In this document: one piece after another, positions 43,817-56,431 of the stretch | Layout of the letters: every line of letters starts with the position of its first letter | Numbering within the stretch: position 1 is the stretch's first letter | Assembly: GCA_034509735.1 (NCBI GenBank) | Contig: JACGWO010000004.1 | Coordinates: forward strand, 16,659,395 to 16,723,394 | Direction of reading: 5' to 3' | DNA from: Sesamum alatum | Taxonomy: Eukaryota > Streptophyta > Magnoliopsida > Lamiales > Pedaliaceae | DNA: 64,000 nucleotides | The notes under the pieces: model-generated | Told to the model about the DNA's origin: nothing | Database searches by the model: none | What the model saw: only the letters and a program-made list of their open reading frames with translations | Translations under genes and position numbers: made by a program

Positions 43817-45841
43817 TGTAAGCGAAGTGGATTGGCCCGAGAGAGAGCGCGTGCAGAAGCGTGGGACATTTAAAACGAAAGACGAAAACGTAAACATGCA
43901 TAATTCAAGCGGAATTTAAAACCGATCAAGGGATGTTCCCTTGATTCTCCCGGGCGTTCGGTGCATCTCATGAATAAAATAAAGCATGCAAGATTCATGG
44001 AGGCCATAAGGTGGTAAGAAGAACAGAAATGTAACAAGTGTACTCACCCTTGTAGCTTTCTTCGTTTAGCTGCACGCGTTGTTCCCGGATTTGCCACCTA
44101 GATCCGAACGTAGAGATCCTCCAAATCGTCCACGCAATTCACCAGAATCTTGATACCCTCGTGCTAGCAAGATATCAAAGAAAAGGAGAGAACAATCGAC
44201 CAAACACTATTGTTTAATGTGATCGATCGTTCGTATGTTTTCTTGTATCAAAGACAAGAAAACAAAGAAGCTTTTGGAGGTGGACAAGAGAGGAGAGGTG
44301 GCCGAGAGGGAGAGAGGCGACGGTGAGTGAGATGAGTGTGAGAGTTATATGTGTTACTGTGTGTTTTGAGTTAAAATATAGAGTAGTATTCCTACTCCTA
44401 CTCAAAACTTTTCAAAAGAGACATACTTTGATGACTATTAGGACTTTGACCTCGTCAAATCCCAGTCAACAAAGAGTTTTGATTAAGAAAAACTTAATCC
44501 TAGCCCTTCATCTCATCTAGCCCCTAGATCGAATTTCATCCATCCATTCTTGATGGACTTTATAGAATGGACTTTTAAATCTAATTTAAATAGTCCAAAA
44601 GTACTAATGGGCTTCAACTATAAATATAATAAAATACTTAAGCCCAATAAATATTTCCACCTCTTTAATTTAATTAAAAGAGAAAAGCCTATCCTCTAAT
44701 CTCGTAAATCTAATTTATGAATCAAGCCTAATTAATTCAATTAATTCACAAAGGCTCGACACTCCAAAAGAGAACCAATTTAATCTAATTAAAATTGTTT
44801 CATCTCCCATAATTAATTCCTTCACATCTAGTTAATTGTGTGTGACTCTTTAGGTTCACCTTCAACTAGACTTGGTCGAATCTCTAATCATTCCATGACT
44901 GGAATTGGCCCATCACCATGGGTGGTCGTCTAGCAATGGTCCATGACACTAGAGAGTAGGTGAAATCATGTTTGAGCTCACGAATGCATATGAGTATGGT
45001 CCTTCCGTCTACCATCTCACAGCTACAGTCTAGGGTATGGAATTTGGACGTTGGTCCCCATCCTTGACTTAAGCCTTTACTCGTTCACCCACTGAAATGT
45101 CAATGGGATTCCATCACATATGTTCAGTCACTGTGGTCACATATTTTATAGGTAATGAGTCTCAGAGTGTAAGTGAGACACTACTGTCAAACATTGACAG
45201 GAGACGAATTCTTTTTTGGAACTCACCATCCACATTAAACATTATGACTGCATTAAATAGAGCTTATAGCAACCAAGTCTTTCGACCCGGAACCCTTTCG
45301 CCAAACCTAAGATACATGCATGGTGTGTATGTGACTGTCGTAGTCCCTCAAGTCTAAGGACTAATCGCGTACTATCGGAGTCGGGAATACAAGTTATACC
45401 GACCAACCTACTCAAGGCTTTTCATATGATGATTCTCGTGAGTCACCTCAGTCAGCTGGAACCGAGCCAATTGACCCACTAATATTGCATGGACGGCCTT
45501 CGTCACTTGTCGATGAAACACAACTGCAATCCTTAGTGCAAGTCTCATTCGGACCCTCGATACCCTCGAGGTCCTTGACGTGGAGGTTTTCAGACTGATC
45601 CACAGAGGCCGGGTTCATGACTGCCAACCTATGCGCAGTCCAGCCTCTTGGATTAACATATCCGATCTATGGGTTTTGCTTGTGCATTTGAACAGTAACA
45701 TAAATAAGTGAACACAATCAAAGCATGATATGCAATAAAATGAACATCACTTTTATTCAAAACACTTTATTTATACCATAATTGTCAGAAACAAGTTACA
45801 TAAGCGCAATCAGATTAGTTCCACGGTCACCTGTTCTAACA
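43817..45841 (-). mobile_element. Ty1/copia solo LTR (family 1), inverted
   Basis: On the minus strand it runs from TGTTAGAACAGGTGACC (45841) to CTTACA (43817), 2,025 bp, with a perfect 5-bp TSD CCAAC at 43812-43816 and 45842-45846. It aligns along its length with the solo LTR at 293-2328. No internal region remains. Confidence 0.9.
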
Positions 45842-46586
45842 CCAACAACGTTCCAAATAGGGAACAAAAATATTTTGTACTACTGTTTGGAACACATATA
45901 TCTCTCTTGGACCAGTAAGTAGACATAAAATGCATATCATTCTGAATCCCGTCCCCACTACCGTACAAATTGGAACGCGGGGATGACCGTTCCAAAATGT
46001 AGTGCTAAATGAGACCGATTTTGGCCTAATGAAAACATTGTAATACAATGACCATTCCTAATTATGGTGCTTACCAAAACTAAGTTAGAGTTGCAAGTAC
46101 TGTCCCAAAATATGTTACACTTAGGAACGGTGCGTGTATATAAGAGGTTATGTATTACGATTTTCTTTCCAAATACACTACAATGGCTATATTTTAACAG
46201 ATATATTCATGTTTCTGTCGCCGCTCCAGTACCCTTTCCTAGTGCTGATTCAACAACTATAATTTAACCGCTAGTTTTGGAGTTCCAATTACTACTCCAA
46301 TGCCCATCCAAATATTTCTTATATATGTCCCCTTCATTTTTTTTTCTTCTCACTCTCTCTCCATTCTATTTCTTTTCACTCTCTACCTTGCATTTTTATA
46401 TGTAAAAATAAAAATATCAACAATCTTTGTTAAATTTGCATTGATCTTTAAAGCTGTTTTGTTTAGGTAACAACTTGAAATCCTTTCTGATCGATTAGAA
46501 TGCACGCAGTTAATCAATGGTTGTATATATATAAATTTGTTCTGCTTATTTAATTACAGTTGTGAATTGCATGTGTAGGACTAATC

Positions 46587-47108
46587 ATGTTAAGACAGTT
46601 GAGGAGATGGATATATGATCGGGACCTGTTGGGTGTGATGTTGGAGTTTGAGGATGGTATTACTGTATATCTTGAATGGGCCAAGTTTCAGTGTGTATAT
46701 ATAGACGGGAGAAGATTAATTGTCTGTATCGAAAGTGCAAAAATGAAAGGTTCAAAACACCGGAAGAGGTAAATTTCGACTTGTGTATGAAAGAGTTTAT
46801 GCCAGAGTATTATAATTGGACTTCGTATGGTAAGGAGAGGGTACAGGAATACTTTGATGCATTGACCGCGGCCCTTGTTCAGAAGCAGCATACGCAAGCC
46901 GTTCAGCAGGAGGATAGTACGCAATGGGGTGATGCGGCACAAATGGATTGAGCATAAAGGATAATTTTTGATGCCGTCGAGTCGTCTTGCTAGTCTTCTT
47001 ATAACCAAGAGGGTGTGCCTGATGATGGTACTAAGTAATGTCCTTTTGATGCTGGGCCTAGTTCATATTATGATGAGGGGCCCTATGATTATGTGTCTGG
47101 GTTGTCAG
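46587..47108 (+). pseudogene. CACTA transposase N-terminus (transposase-associated domain)
   Basis: The start follows a splice-like GCATGTGTAG at 46570-46579. The first frame reads LRRWIYDRDLLG and EFEDGITVYLEWAKFQ (46587-46690). A frameshift near 46700 moves to the frame with LYRKCKNERFKTPEEV, CMKEFMPEYYNWTSYG and VQEYFDA. This is the order of the transposase-associated domain (PF13963) in plant En/Spm TNP2-type proteins. Further on are stops at 46950 and 47035, then DEGPYDYVSGLS, where the copia element cuts it off. Transposase would bind the sub-terminal repeats and cut the ends; this copy cannot encode it. Confidence 0.75.
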
Positions 47109-47737
47109 TGTTGGAATAGGTGACCAGAAAGCCAATAGGTTTGGTAATTTGTAACCTATCCGACAACTTGATATGAATGTAATATTATTATGTGATGAAT
47201 AAGATGAGTGTTCGTCACCAATGGTACCTTCTTTGTTGCGCTCATCTTACATTTGTTAAACCGGTGTTTTAACTTATATCGCAACAAAACCCACAGACCA
47301 TGGATAACAACTCGTGCAGTTGGGCCACGCATTGGATGGTGGTCATGAAACCAACTGATTAAGAGTTGGGTCTGAAACATTCCAAGTCGAGGACCTCGAG
47401 ACAGGGCATCGAGAGTCCTATTGAGACTTGCGTCAAGAGTCGTGTTCATTGGATGAGTGTTGTGTTTCATCGGCGACAGGCGTGGGACGCCTACACGATC
47501 TTGATGGGTTGGTCGACTGGGGTCGAGCCGACTGGACTGACTCGCGGGGATCATCATATGGAAGCCTTGGAGGCTTGGTCGGTATGATTGGATTCCCCGG
47601 TTCCGATAGTACGGGAGTAATCCTCAGACTTGAGGAATCATGGCAGTCACGTGCACAGGACGGCTGTATCTTGGATCTGGCGAGAGGTGATCATTCTGTA
47701 AGATGATCATTATAAGCCTTGTCCAGTGCAGTCGGAA
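47109..47737 (+). mobile_element. C-out 5' LTR, first part
   Basis: Matches 63321-63949 nearly base for base. The last five bases CGGAA (47733-47737) would be the TSD of nested copia A; the partner copy was lost in the deletion near 56431. Confidence 0.85.
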
Positions 47738-49618
47738 TGTTAGAATAGGTGACCATGTAAGCCAATTTTGGCAGGAATATGTAACCTATGTCTAGACAAT
47801 TTCAGGTGTTTGATAAATCATTAATGAATAAAGAAGTGAATTTCATTTGGCATCACTTTGTTTGTGTTCACTTATATTTGTTTTCCATATCTGTTCACTA
47901 CGCAAACAAAGCCCACGGACTGAGAATCAATTTCGGGGACTGGGACTACGCTTGGAGGTAGGTCCATGGAATCAGTCTTCCGAATTCAGTCCGGAAATCT
48001 CCAAGTCAAGGAATCCCGAAAATGGGTACCGGGATTCCATTTGAGACTTGCACTAAGCACCTGCTGTCGTGTTTCATCGACGGGTGACGAGGGTCGTCTA
48101 AGCAGTGTTAGTGGGTTAGCATGCTAGGACGCAGCTGACTGAGGTGACTCGCGGGAACCGTCTTACGGAGGACCTTGAGTATGGTCAGCAAGGTATGACG
48201 TGTATTCCCGGTTCCAACGGTACAGGCCAAGTCCTTTGACTTGAGGAATTGCTCAGTTTACCTGTACGTTAGGGCTGTATCTTAGATATGGTGAGAGATT
48301 GCCAGAATTCTCTTTGGTAGTCATAAGCCATGTCTAGTACAGTTCTGGTGTACAAAGTGACAGTAGTTTCCAAGAAAGGATCTGTCTCCTGCCAATAGGT
48401 ATTGACAGTTGAGTCTCATGTATGCTCTGTGTCTTGTCCCTAAAATCTGTGGCCACAGTAACTGAACAGAAGGGAAGGATTCCCTTGCGGCGTTTAGTGA
48501 GGACAGACCGACACTTAGGTCCAAAATGGGTACCTGCATTATCCGTGCCCTAGACTCTAAGTGATGAGACCGAAGACAGAAGGACAAGTGTACTGTTAGA
48601 GCCTAAAATGTTCATCCCTGAATATTTCACCTAGTCTCTAGTGCCATGGACCGTTGCTAGATGGCCACCCATGGTAACGGAAGGATTCTAGGAATCCGAC
48701 CAAGTCTAGCTGAAAGGTGAACCTAAAGAGTCACACACTATCCACACACATTTAGATATTTAATTAGGAATTAAATATTGGAGTGAAGGAATGATTAAAT
48801 TGGATTTAATCGGGTCCTTTATTTTTCTTGGAGAAATAATTCCTTCTATTAGATATAAGGAATTAAATTGATAAATTAGATTTATCAAAGGGATTTATTT
48901 AAAGGGCTTAAATAATATTTATATTTATTTTAGCCTCTTGGAAATATTTAAATAGGTTTTAAATATTCCATTAAATTAAATTAAATCAACGGTGAGATGA
49001 ATGGGAGAGATGGATGGCTAGGATTGTTTTGACTAGGTCAAAACACTACTTTGACTAGGACTTTGACTAGGTCAAAATCCTAGTCAAAGAAGAGTTCTTG
49101 AAAGAGGAGTTTAAAGAGGATTAGAATCCTCTTCTATATAAACCCCTAGCATCCTACAAGTTGAAGGATGATGAAACTCCAACACACACACTACAACACA
49201 CACACACGGATTCTCTCTCCCTCTCTCTCGTCCGATTCTCTCTCCCTCTCCAAGAAATATTTTCTTGGTTCTTTTTGTTCTTGGAACATTAAGAACTTGA
49301 TGAATCAATACCATTAATCAATAATGTGTTATTGATTCATCCACTCCAAAAACATAAACTTGTTCGTTGCTAGCACGACGTGCAAGATACGTGGGTGGAT
49401 CGTGTGTCACGATTTAGAGGGTCTCAAAGACGAGATCTTGGTGCAAAACGGGGAACAACGCTTGTAGCCGTTGAAGACGAAAACGACAACGGGTAGGTCT
49501 CGTTTTAATTTTTCGTCCTCTCTTTAATTTCCAACCCTATGGCCTCCATGATTTATTTTGTGTTATTCGTTCATGAGATACACCGAACGCCCGGGAAATT
49601 TCAAAGGCACACCCTTTG
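47738..49618 (+). mobile_element. Copia A 5' LTR (family 2), 3' end deleted
   Basis: Starts TGTTAGAATAGGTGACCATG. Almost identical to the inverted LTR of copia B (51913-53894), but stops at GCACACCCTTTG, about 100 bp short of the LTR end. It is fused directly to gag codons (CAAAGAGGGGAAAGGC), so the LTR end, primer-binding site, leader and most of gag are gone. TATA box at 49134 (TCTATATAAACCCC). Confidence 0.85.
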
Positions 49619-51912
49619 CCAAAGAGGGGAAAGGCAAAGGAAAGGGAAAGGTTGTCTCCAAGCAACAGTCAAAGGCATATGACATATGTATCAACTGCCG
49701 TGAGAAAGGGCATTGGAAGAGAGAGTGCCCCAAACTCTTCTCAAACCAAGGTATATATGTGATTGAGGTTAATATGGTCACTAATTCTGCCTCTTGGGTA
49801 TTGGATACCGGCTGTGGAGCTCACATTTGCAATGATTTGCAGGTGCTGAAAAGAAGCAGAAAAACTAAGTAGCGGGGACATGATCCTGAAGCTTGGAAAT
49901 GGCAAGGCCATCTCGGCAGAAGCAGTAGGATCCGCCACTTTAGTGATTAGTGATACCATTAGCATAGAATTAGAGCAGGTTTATTTTGTACCTAGTATGA
50001 TTAAGAACATCATTTCCATTCCATTGTTGGACAAATAGTGGTTATGAGTTCAGAATCAATAAAAATTGCTTTTATTTGATGAGGTGTGGAATTGCTCATC
50101 TAACTTGGTACATTGCACAACGGGCTCTATATCTTGCAACAAACAAATTTCGTTCTTAACGCTCAACACAAACGGAAATTAGATAATAACGGGAAGCACG
50201 TCTGTGGCACGCTAGGCTAGGTCACATATCCAAGATAGGATGAAAAGGTTGGTAGACTCAAAGAACCTAGAGGTTGGGGACTTGAGCGATCTACCAACTT
50301 GTGAATCTTGTCTAAGAGGGAAAATGACCAAGAAGCCCTTTGTAGGTCAAAGCAGGCTTGCCACGGGTCTGTTGGACTTGGTCCATACAGACGTATGTGG
50401 ACCACTAAGGACGCAGGCTCGAGGTGGGTTCTCCTACTTCATAACCTTCACCGATGATCATTCACGGTATGGTTATGTTTACCTAATGAGGTACAAGTCT
50501 GAAGCTCTTGAGAGGTTTAAAGAATTCAGACTTGAAGTGGAGAACCAGACCAACTGCAAAATTAAAGTCCTACGGTCAGACCGAGGTGGTGAATACCTTA
50601 GTGCCGAATTCCTTGATTATCTAAAAGAACATGGTATAATATCAGAATGGACACCTCCCGGAACACCACAGTTAAACGGCATCTCTAAAAGGAGGAACCG
50701 AACCCTGTTGGACATGGTTCGGTCCATGATGAGTTTTACCAAATTGCCCTTATCGTTTTGGGGTTATGCATTAGAAACGGCAGCCAAGTTGTTGAATTTG
50801 GCGCCTACCAGTGCATTGACCCAAACGCCATATGAGATATGGCACGGCAAGCCTGCGTCCTACAACTACTTGAAAGTGTGGGGTAGCCCCGCATACGTCA
50901 AGAGGTTAGTGGGAGATAAGCTAGAATCCAGGTCTAGCCTATGCAGGTTCGTTGGATACCCTAGAGAAACTGCGGGTTATTACTTTTATGACCCTTTGGA
51001 ACAAAAGGTATTTGTTTCAAGGAATGCAGTATTCTTGGAGCAAGGCTTCCCGGAGGATATCCAACCTGATGAGCTGATCCTTGAGGAATCAAGTGATGGA
51101 ACTCAGCCATCAGAAATAGCCGCGGAAACCTCACCAAGAGGATTTAGGATTAACGCACGGAGGGCTGACCAACCTAGAGAAGTCCAACATGCTAGGCATG
51201 AAGGACAACCTCAAGAGAGGCCAGCCCTGGCCCCTGAACCGCCGGCTCCGATACAGTCAGCGCCCACAGTCACCACTGACGTTCCGTCCTCCGTAGGTCC
51301 ACTAGAGAATCCAGACCTCCAGTGAGATATGGGTTTCTAGGTGCGACCGATCTTCTGGATAACGATCCTAAGACATACGGGGAAGCGATGTCTGACATCG
51401 ACTCCGGGAAATGGCTTGAGGCCATGAAGACCGAAATGGACTCCATGAGCGAGAACCAAGTTTGGAGACTTGTAGATCCACCGAAAGGTATTAAGCCAGT
51501 GGGCTGTAAGTGGGTCTACAAGCGCAAACTCGGCGTTGATGGAGAAGTCACAACCTTTAAGGCTAGGCTTGTAGCTAAGGGATACACTCAACGACCCGGG
51601 GTCGATTTTGAGGATACCTACTCGCCAGTAGCCATGGCTAAGTCCATTCGGATCCTGCTTGCCATAGCAGCATGGTATGACTATGAAATATGGCAGATGG
51701 ACGTGAAAACGGCCTTCCTCAACGGTTTCGTTGAAGAAGAGATCTATATGGATCAGCCGGAGGGTTTCACGGTCACTGGAGAAGAACAGAAGGTCTGTCG
51801 TCTCCAGAAGTCCATCTATGGCCTCAAACAAGCATCCCGAAGTTGGAACATTCGATTTGATGAAGTAATACGGGGATATGACTTCATCAAAAACGAATCT
51901 GACCCTTGTGTA
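49619..51912 (+). pseudogene. Copia A gag-end, protease, integrase and partial RT
   Basis: Order: lysine-rich gag end, zinc knuckle CINCREKGHWKREC (near 49699), protease WVLDTGCGAHICND (near 49797), a stop-ridden pre-integrase stretch (49870-50240), then an open frame 50240-51325 with the integrase core. Integrase acidic residues: D in VHTDVCGPL, D in LRSDRGGEYLS, but the third position reads GISKRRNRTLL, with Lys (AAA, 50687-50689) where C-out has Glu. A one-base loss at about 51281-51286 (GTTCC for GTTCCC in copy B) shifts the frame into reverse transcriptase. RT runs from 51325 with VKTAFLNG and ends at NESDPC, where copia B begins. YVDD, RNase H and the 3' LTR of A are absent. Confidence 0.85.
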
Positions 51913-53894
51913 TGAAAGAAATTGTGGATCGTCCCGGGAAAGCGCGAATGCGGAAGCGCGGTATAATTAAAATTAAATATGGAATTTAAACATGCTTTTA
52001 AATTAAAACACGTTTCAAAGGGTGTGCCTTTGAAATTTCCCGGGGCGTTCGGTGTATCTCATGAACGAATAACACAAAATAATCATGGAGGCCATAGGGT
52101 TGGAAATTAAAGAGAGGACGAAAAATTAAAACGAGACCTACCCGTTGTCGTTTTCGTCTTCAACGGCTACAAGCGTTGTTCCCCGTTTTGCACCAAGATC
52201 TCGTCTTTGAGACCCTCTAAATCGTGACACACGATCCACCCACGTATCTTGCACGTCGTGCTAGCAACGAACAAGTTTATGTTTTTGGAGTGGATGAATC
52301 AATAACACATTATTGATTAATGGTATTGATTCATCAAGTTCTTAATGTTCCAAGAACAAAAAGAACCAAGAAAATATTTCTTGGAGAGGGAGAGAGAATC
52401 GGACGAGAAGAGAGGGAGAGAGAATCCGTGTGTGTGTGTTGTAGTGTGTGTGTTGGAGTTTCATCATCCTTCAACTTGTAGGATGCTAGGGGTTTATATA
52501 GAAGAGGATTCTAATCCTCTTTAAACTCCTCTTTCAAGAACTCTTCTTTGACTAGGATTTTGACCTAGTCAAAGTCCTAGTCAAAGTAGTGTTTTGACCT
52601 AGTCAAAACAATCCTAGCCATCCATCTCTCCCATTCATCTCACCGTTGATTTAATTTAATTTAATGGAATATTTAAAACCTATTTAAATATTTCCAAGAG
52701 GCTAAAATAAATATAAATATTATTTAAGCCCTTTAAATAAATCCCTTTGATAAATCTAATTTATCAATTTAATTCCTTATATCTAATAGAAGGAATTATT
52801 TCTCCAAGAAAAATAAAGGACCCGATTAAATCCAATTTAATCATTCCTTCACTCCAATATTTAATTCCTAATTAAATATCTAAATGTGTGTGGATAGTGT
52901 GTGACTCTTTAGGTTCACCTTTCAGCTAGACTTGGTCGGATTCCTAGAATCCTTCCGTTACCATGGGTGGCCATCTAGCAACGGTCATGGCACTAGAGAC
53001 TAGGTGAAATATTCAGGGATGAACATTTAGGCTCTAACAGTACACTTGTCCTTCTGTCTTCGGTCTCATCACTTAGAGTCTAGGGCACGGATAATGCAGG
53101 TACCATTTTGGACCTAAGTGTCGGTCTGTCCTCACTAAACGCCGCAAGGGAATCCTTCCCTTCTGTTCAGTTACTGTGGCCACAGATTTTAGGGACAAGA
53201 CACAGAGCATACATGAGACTCAACTGTCAATACCTATTGCAGGAGACAGATCCTTTCTTGGAAACTACTGTCACTTTGTACACCAGAACTGTACTAGACA
53301 TGGCTTATGACTACCAAAGAGAATTCTGGCAATCTCTCACCATATCTAAGATACAGCCCTAATGTACAGGTAAACTGAGCAATTCCTCAAGTCAAAGGAC
53401 TTGGCCTGTACCGTTGGAACCGGGAATACACGTCATACCTTGCTGACCATACTCAAGGTCCTCCGTAAGACGGTTCCCGCGAGTCACCTCAGTCAGCTGC
53501 GTCCTAGCATGCTAACCCACTAACACTGCTTAGACGACCCTCGTCACCCGTCGATGAAACACGACAGCAGGTGCTTAGTGGCAAGTCTCAAATGGAATCC
53601 CGGTACCCATTTTCGGGATTCCTTGACTTGGAGATTTCCGGACTGATTCGGGAAGACTGATTCCATGGACCTACCTCCAAGCGTAGTCCCAGTCCCCGAA
53701 ATTGATTCTCAGTCCGTGGGCTTTGTTTGCGTAGTGAACAGATATGGAAAACAAATATAAGTGAACACAAACAAAGTGATGCCAAATGAAATTCACTTCT
53801 TTATTCATTAATGATTTATCAAACACCTGAAATTGTCTAGACATAGGTTACATATTCCTGCCAAAATTGGCTTACATGGTCACCTATTCTAACA
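51913..53894 (-). mobile_element. Copia B 3' LTR (family 2), inverted and complete
   Basis: Minus-strand LTR from TGTTAGAATAGG (53894) to the terminal TTTCA (51913), 1,982 bp. Its outer end is exact and abuts RT of copia A after GTGTA (51908-51912), as expected for an integrase-made joint. TATA box on the minus strand near 52493. Confidence 0.85.
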
Positions 53895-53906
53895 ATCTCC
53901 CACTTG
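53895..53906 (-). other. Polypurine tract of copia B
   Basis: CAAGTGGGAGAT on the minus strand, touching the LTR start. The same tract stands at 63309-63320 in C-out. Confidence 0.75.
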
Positions 53907-56431
53907 ACCTTTAAAGCCAATCACCCATATGCCTAATCCCCATCTTCTCAAGATGTTGCGTATGAGCACTCTGCGACATAGGCTTTGTCAGCGGGTCTGC
54001 TGTGTTGTCTGCTGAGTTGACTCGGTCCATCCGAACGTCACCTCTTCCTACATTTCTCTAAGAAGATGGTAGCGTCTAAGAATGTGTTTGGAACGGTGAT
54101 GAGATCTCGGTTCCTTTGCTTGCGCTATTGCACCGTTGTTATCACAGAAGATGACAACAGGCTCGGCGATGCTAGGCACCACACCCGACTCTTGGATGTA
54201 GTTTCTCATCCAAACCGCTTCCTTAGCAGCTTCTGAAGCTGCTATGTATTCAGCCTCAGTGGTGGAGTCAGCAGTGGTTGCTTGCTTGGAACTTTTCCAA
54301 GCCACTACTCCTCCGTTGAGTTTGAAATACATACCCCGATTGAGACTTGGCATCATCGTCATCAGACTGGAAGCTAGCGCCGCTAAAGCCTTCCAGAATT
54401 AGTTCTCCATTGCCATAGACCAAGAACATTTCCTTAGTCCTCCTAAGGTACTCAAGGATGCCCTTAACGGCATTCCAATGTGCCTCTCCTGCACAGGACT
54501 GATATCTGCTAGTCACGCTTAAAGCGTATGCAATGTCAGGCCTGGTGCAGTGGACCGCATATTGGATGCTGCCTACGGCAGAAGCATAGGGGATGACTTT
54601 TATCTTTTCAAGTTCCTCATCAGTCTGCGGGGACTGTTTGTTGGATAACTTGATCCCATGCCTCATTGGAAGGAATCCTCGTTTGGAGTTGTCCATTCGA
54701 TATCTCTTTAGGACTTTCTCCATATACGAGTTTTGGGTGAGCCTAACATCCTTTTAGATCTGTCCCTGACAATCTGGATGCCTAGGATGTAGGACGCTTC
54801 ACCCAAGTCCTTCATGGAAAACTTGGTTGACAGCCATGCTTTCGTGTTTTCCTAACATTCTGACGTCATTTCCAATGAGCAGAATGTCATCCACGTAAAG
54901 CACTAGGAACACTATGGAGCTCCCACTGACCTTCTTGTATACACAAGGGTCGGATTCGTTTTTGATGAAGTCATAACCCCGTATTACTTCATCAAATCGA
55001 ATGTTCCAACTTCGGGAGGCTTGTTTGAGGCCATAGATGGACTTCTGGAGACGACAGACCTTCTGTTCTTCTCCAGTGACCGTGAAACCCTCCGGCTGAT
55101 CCATATAGATCTCTTCTTCAATGAAACCGTTGAGGAAGGCCGTTTTCACGTCCATCTGCCATATTTCATAGTCATACCATGCTGCTATGGCAAGCAGGAT
55201 CGAATGGACTTAGCCATGGCTACTGGGGAGTAGGTATCCTCAAAATTGACCCCGGGTCGTTGAGTGTATCCTTAGCTACAAGCCTAGCCTTAAAGGTTGT
55301 GACTTCTCCATCAACGCCGAGTTTGCGCTTGTAGACCACTTACAGCCCACTGGCTTAACACCTTTCGGTGGATCTACAAGTCTCCAAACTTGGTTCTCGC
55401 TCATGGAGTCCATTTCGGTCTTCATGGCCTCAAGCCATTTCCCGGAGTCGATGTCAGACATCGCTTCCCCGTATGTCTTAGGATCGTTATCCAGAAGATC
55501 GGTCGCACCTAGAAACCCATATCTCACTGGAGGTCTGGATTCTCTAGTGGACCTACGGAGGACGGGAACGTCAGTGGTGACTGTGGGCGCTGACTGTATC
55601 GGAGCCGGCGGTTCAGGGGCCAGGGCTGGCCTCTCTTGAGGTTGTCCTTCATGCCTAGCATGTTGGACTTCTCTAGGTTGGTCAGCCTCCGTGCGTTAAT
55701 CCTAAATCCTCTTGGTGAGGTTTCCGCGGCTATTTCTGATGGTTGAGTTCCATCACTTGATTCCTCAAGGATCAGCTCATCAGGTTGGATATCCTCCGGG
55801 AAGCCTTGCTCCAAGAATACTGCATTCCTTGAAACAAATACCTTTTGTTCCAAAGGGTCATAAAAGTAATAACCCGCAGTTTCTCTAGGGTATCCAACGA
55901 ACCTGCATAGGCTAGACCTGGATTCTAGCTTATCTCCCACTAACCTCTTGACGTATGTGGGGCTACCCACACTTTCAAGTAGTTGTAGGACGCAGGCTTG
56001 CCGTGCCATATCTCATATGGCGTTTGGGTCAATGCACTGGTAGGCGCCAAAATTCAACAACTTGGCTGCCGTTTCTAATGCATAACCCCAAAACGATAAG
56101 GGCAATTTGGTAAAACTCATCATGGACCGAACCATGTCCAACAGGGTTCGGTTCCTCCTTTCAAAGATGCGTTTAACTGTGGTGTTCCGGGAGGTGTCCA
56201 TTCTGATATTATACCATGTTCTTTTAGATAATCAAGGAATTCGGCACTAAGGTATTCACCACCTCGGTCTGACCGTAGGACTTTAATTTTGCAGTTGGTC
56301 TGGTTCTCCACTTCAAGTCTGAATTCTTTAAAACCTCTCAAGAGCTTCAGACTTGTACCTCATTAGGTAAACATAACCATACCGTGAATGATCATCGGTG
56401 AAGGTTATGAAGTAGGAGAACCCACCTCGAG
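53907..56431 (-). pseudogene. Copia B integrase, RT and RNase H (5' half deleted)
   Basis: Reading leftward from 56431: integrase core (VENQTNCKIKVLRSDRGG), a one-base loss next to the third acidic residue (the Glu codon survives, in another frame), the C-terminal region, then reverse transcriptase (55527-54400; VKTAFLNGF, LYVDDILLIG intact) and RNase H (TEAEYIAASEAAKEA, FCDNNGAIA) ending near 53920. Frameshifts occur near 55230 and 55330 and at RNase H. It starts abruptly inside integrase at CTCGAG, so LTR, gag and protease of B are missing. It is very close in sequence to copia A where they overlap. Confidence 0.85.

Larger units (their letters stand above)
43614..47108 (+). mobile_element. 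CACTA (En/Spm-like) element, 5' portion
   Basis: Begins CACTACAAAAAAAAGCGGG. Sub-terminal DNA (43640-46130, excluding the solo LTR) carries many short repeats in both directions of the form GGAACGGTCAC / TGACCGTTCC, as expected of transposase-binding sub-terminal repeats. The transposase reading frame begins near 46587. The element is broken at 47108 by the copia element C-out and its 3' end is beyond the window. A solo LTR is inserted at 43817-45841. Confidence 0.75.

Noticed and set aside
47366..47706. Open frames of 73 and 92 codons in the C-out 5' LTR and again at 63577-63917
   Set aside because: They lie in non-coding U3 sequence; frames differ between the two LTRs by small indels.
51322..51325. 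GTGA overlap between the integrase and RT frames of copia A as a programmed frameshift
   Set aside because: Copy B has one more C upstream (GTTCCC against GTTCC near 51281) and reads through in a single frame, so this is a one-base deletion in A.
53108..53362. 84-codon plus-strand frame
   Set aside because: Lies in the inverted copia B LTR and reads across non-coding U3.
47738..56431. Autointegration of a single copia cDNA as the source of the inverted halves
   Set aside because: The integrase-RT region occurs in both halves, so two element copies are needed; nested insertion plus deletion explains the joints more simply.
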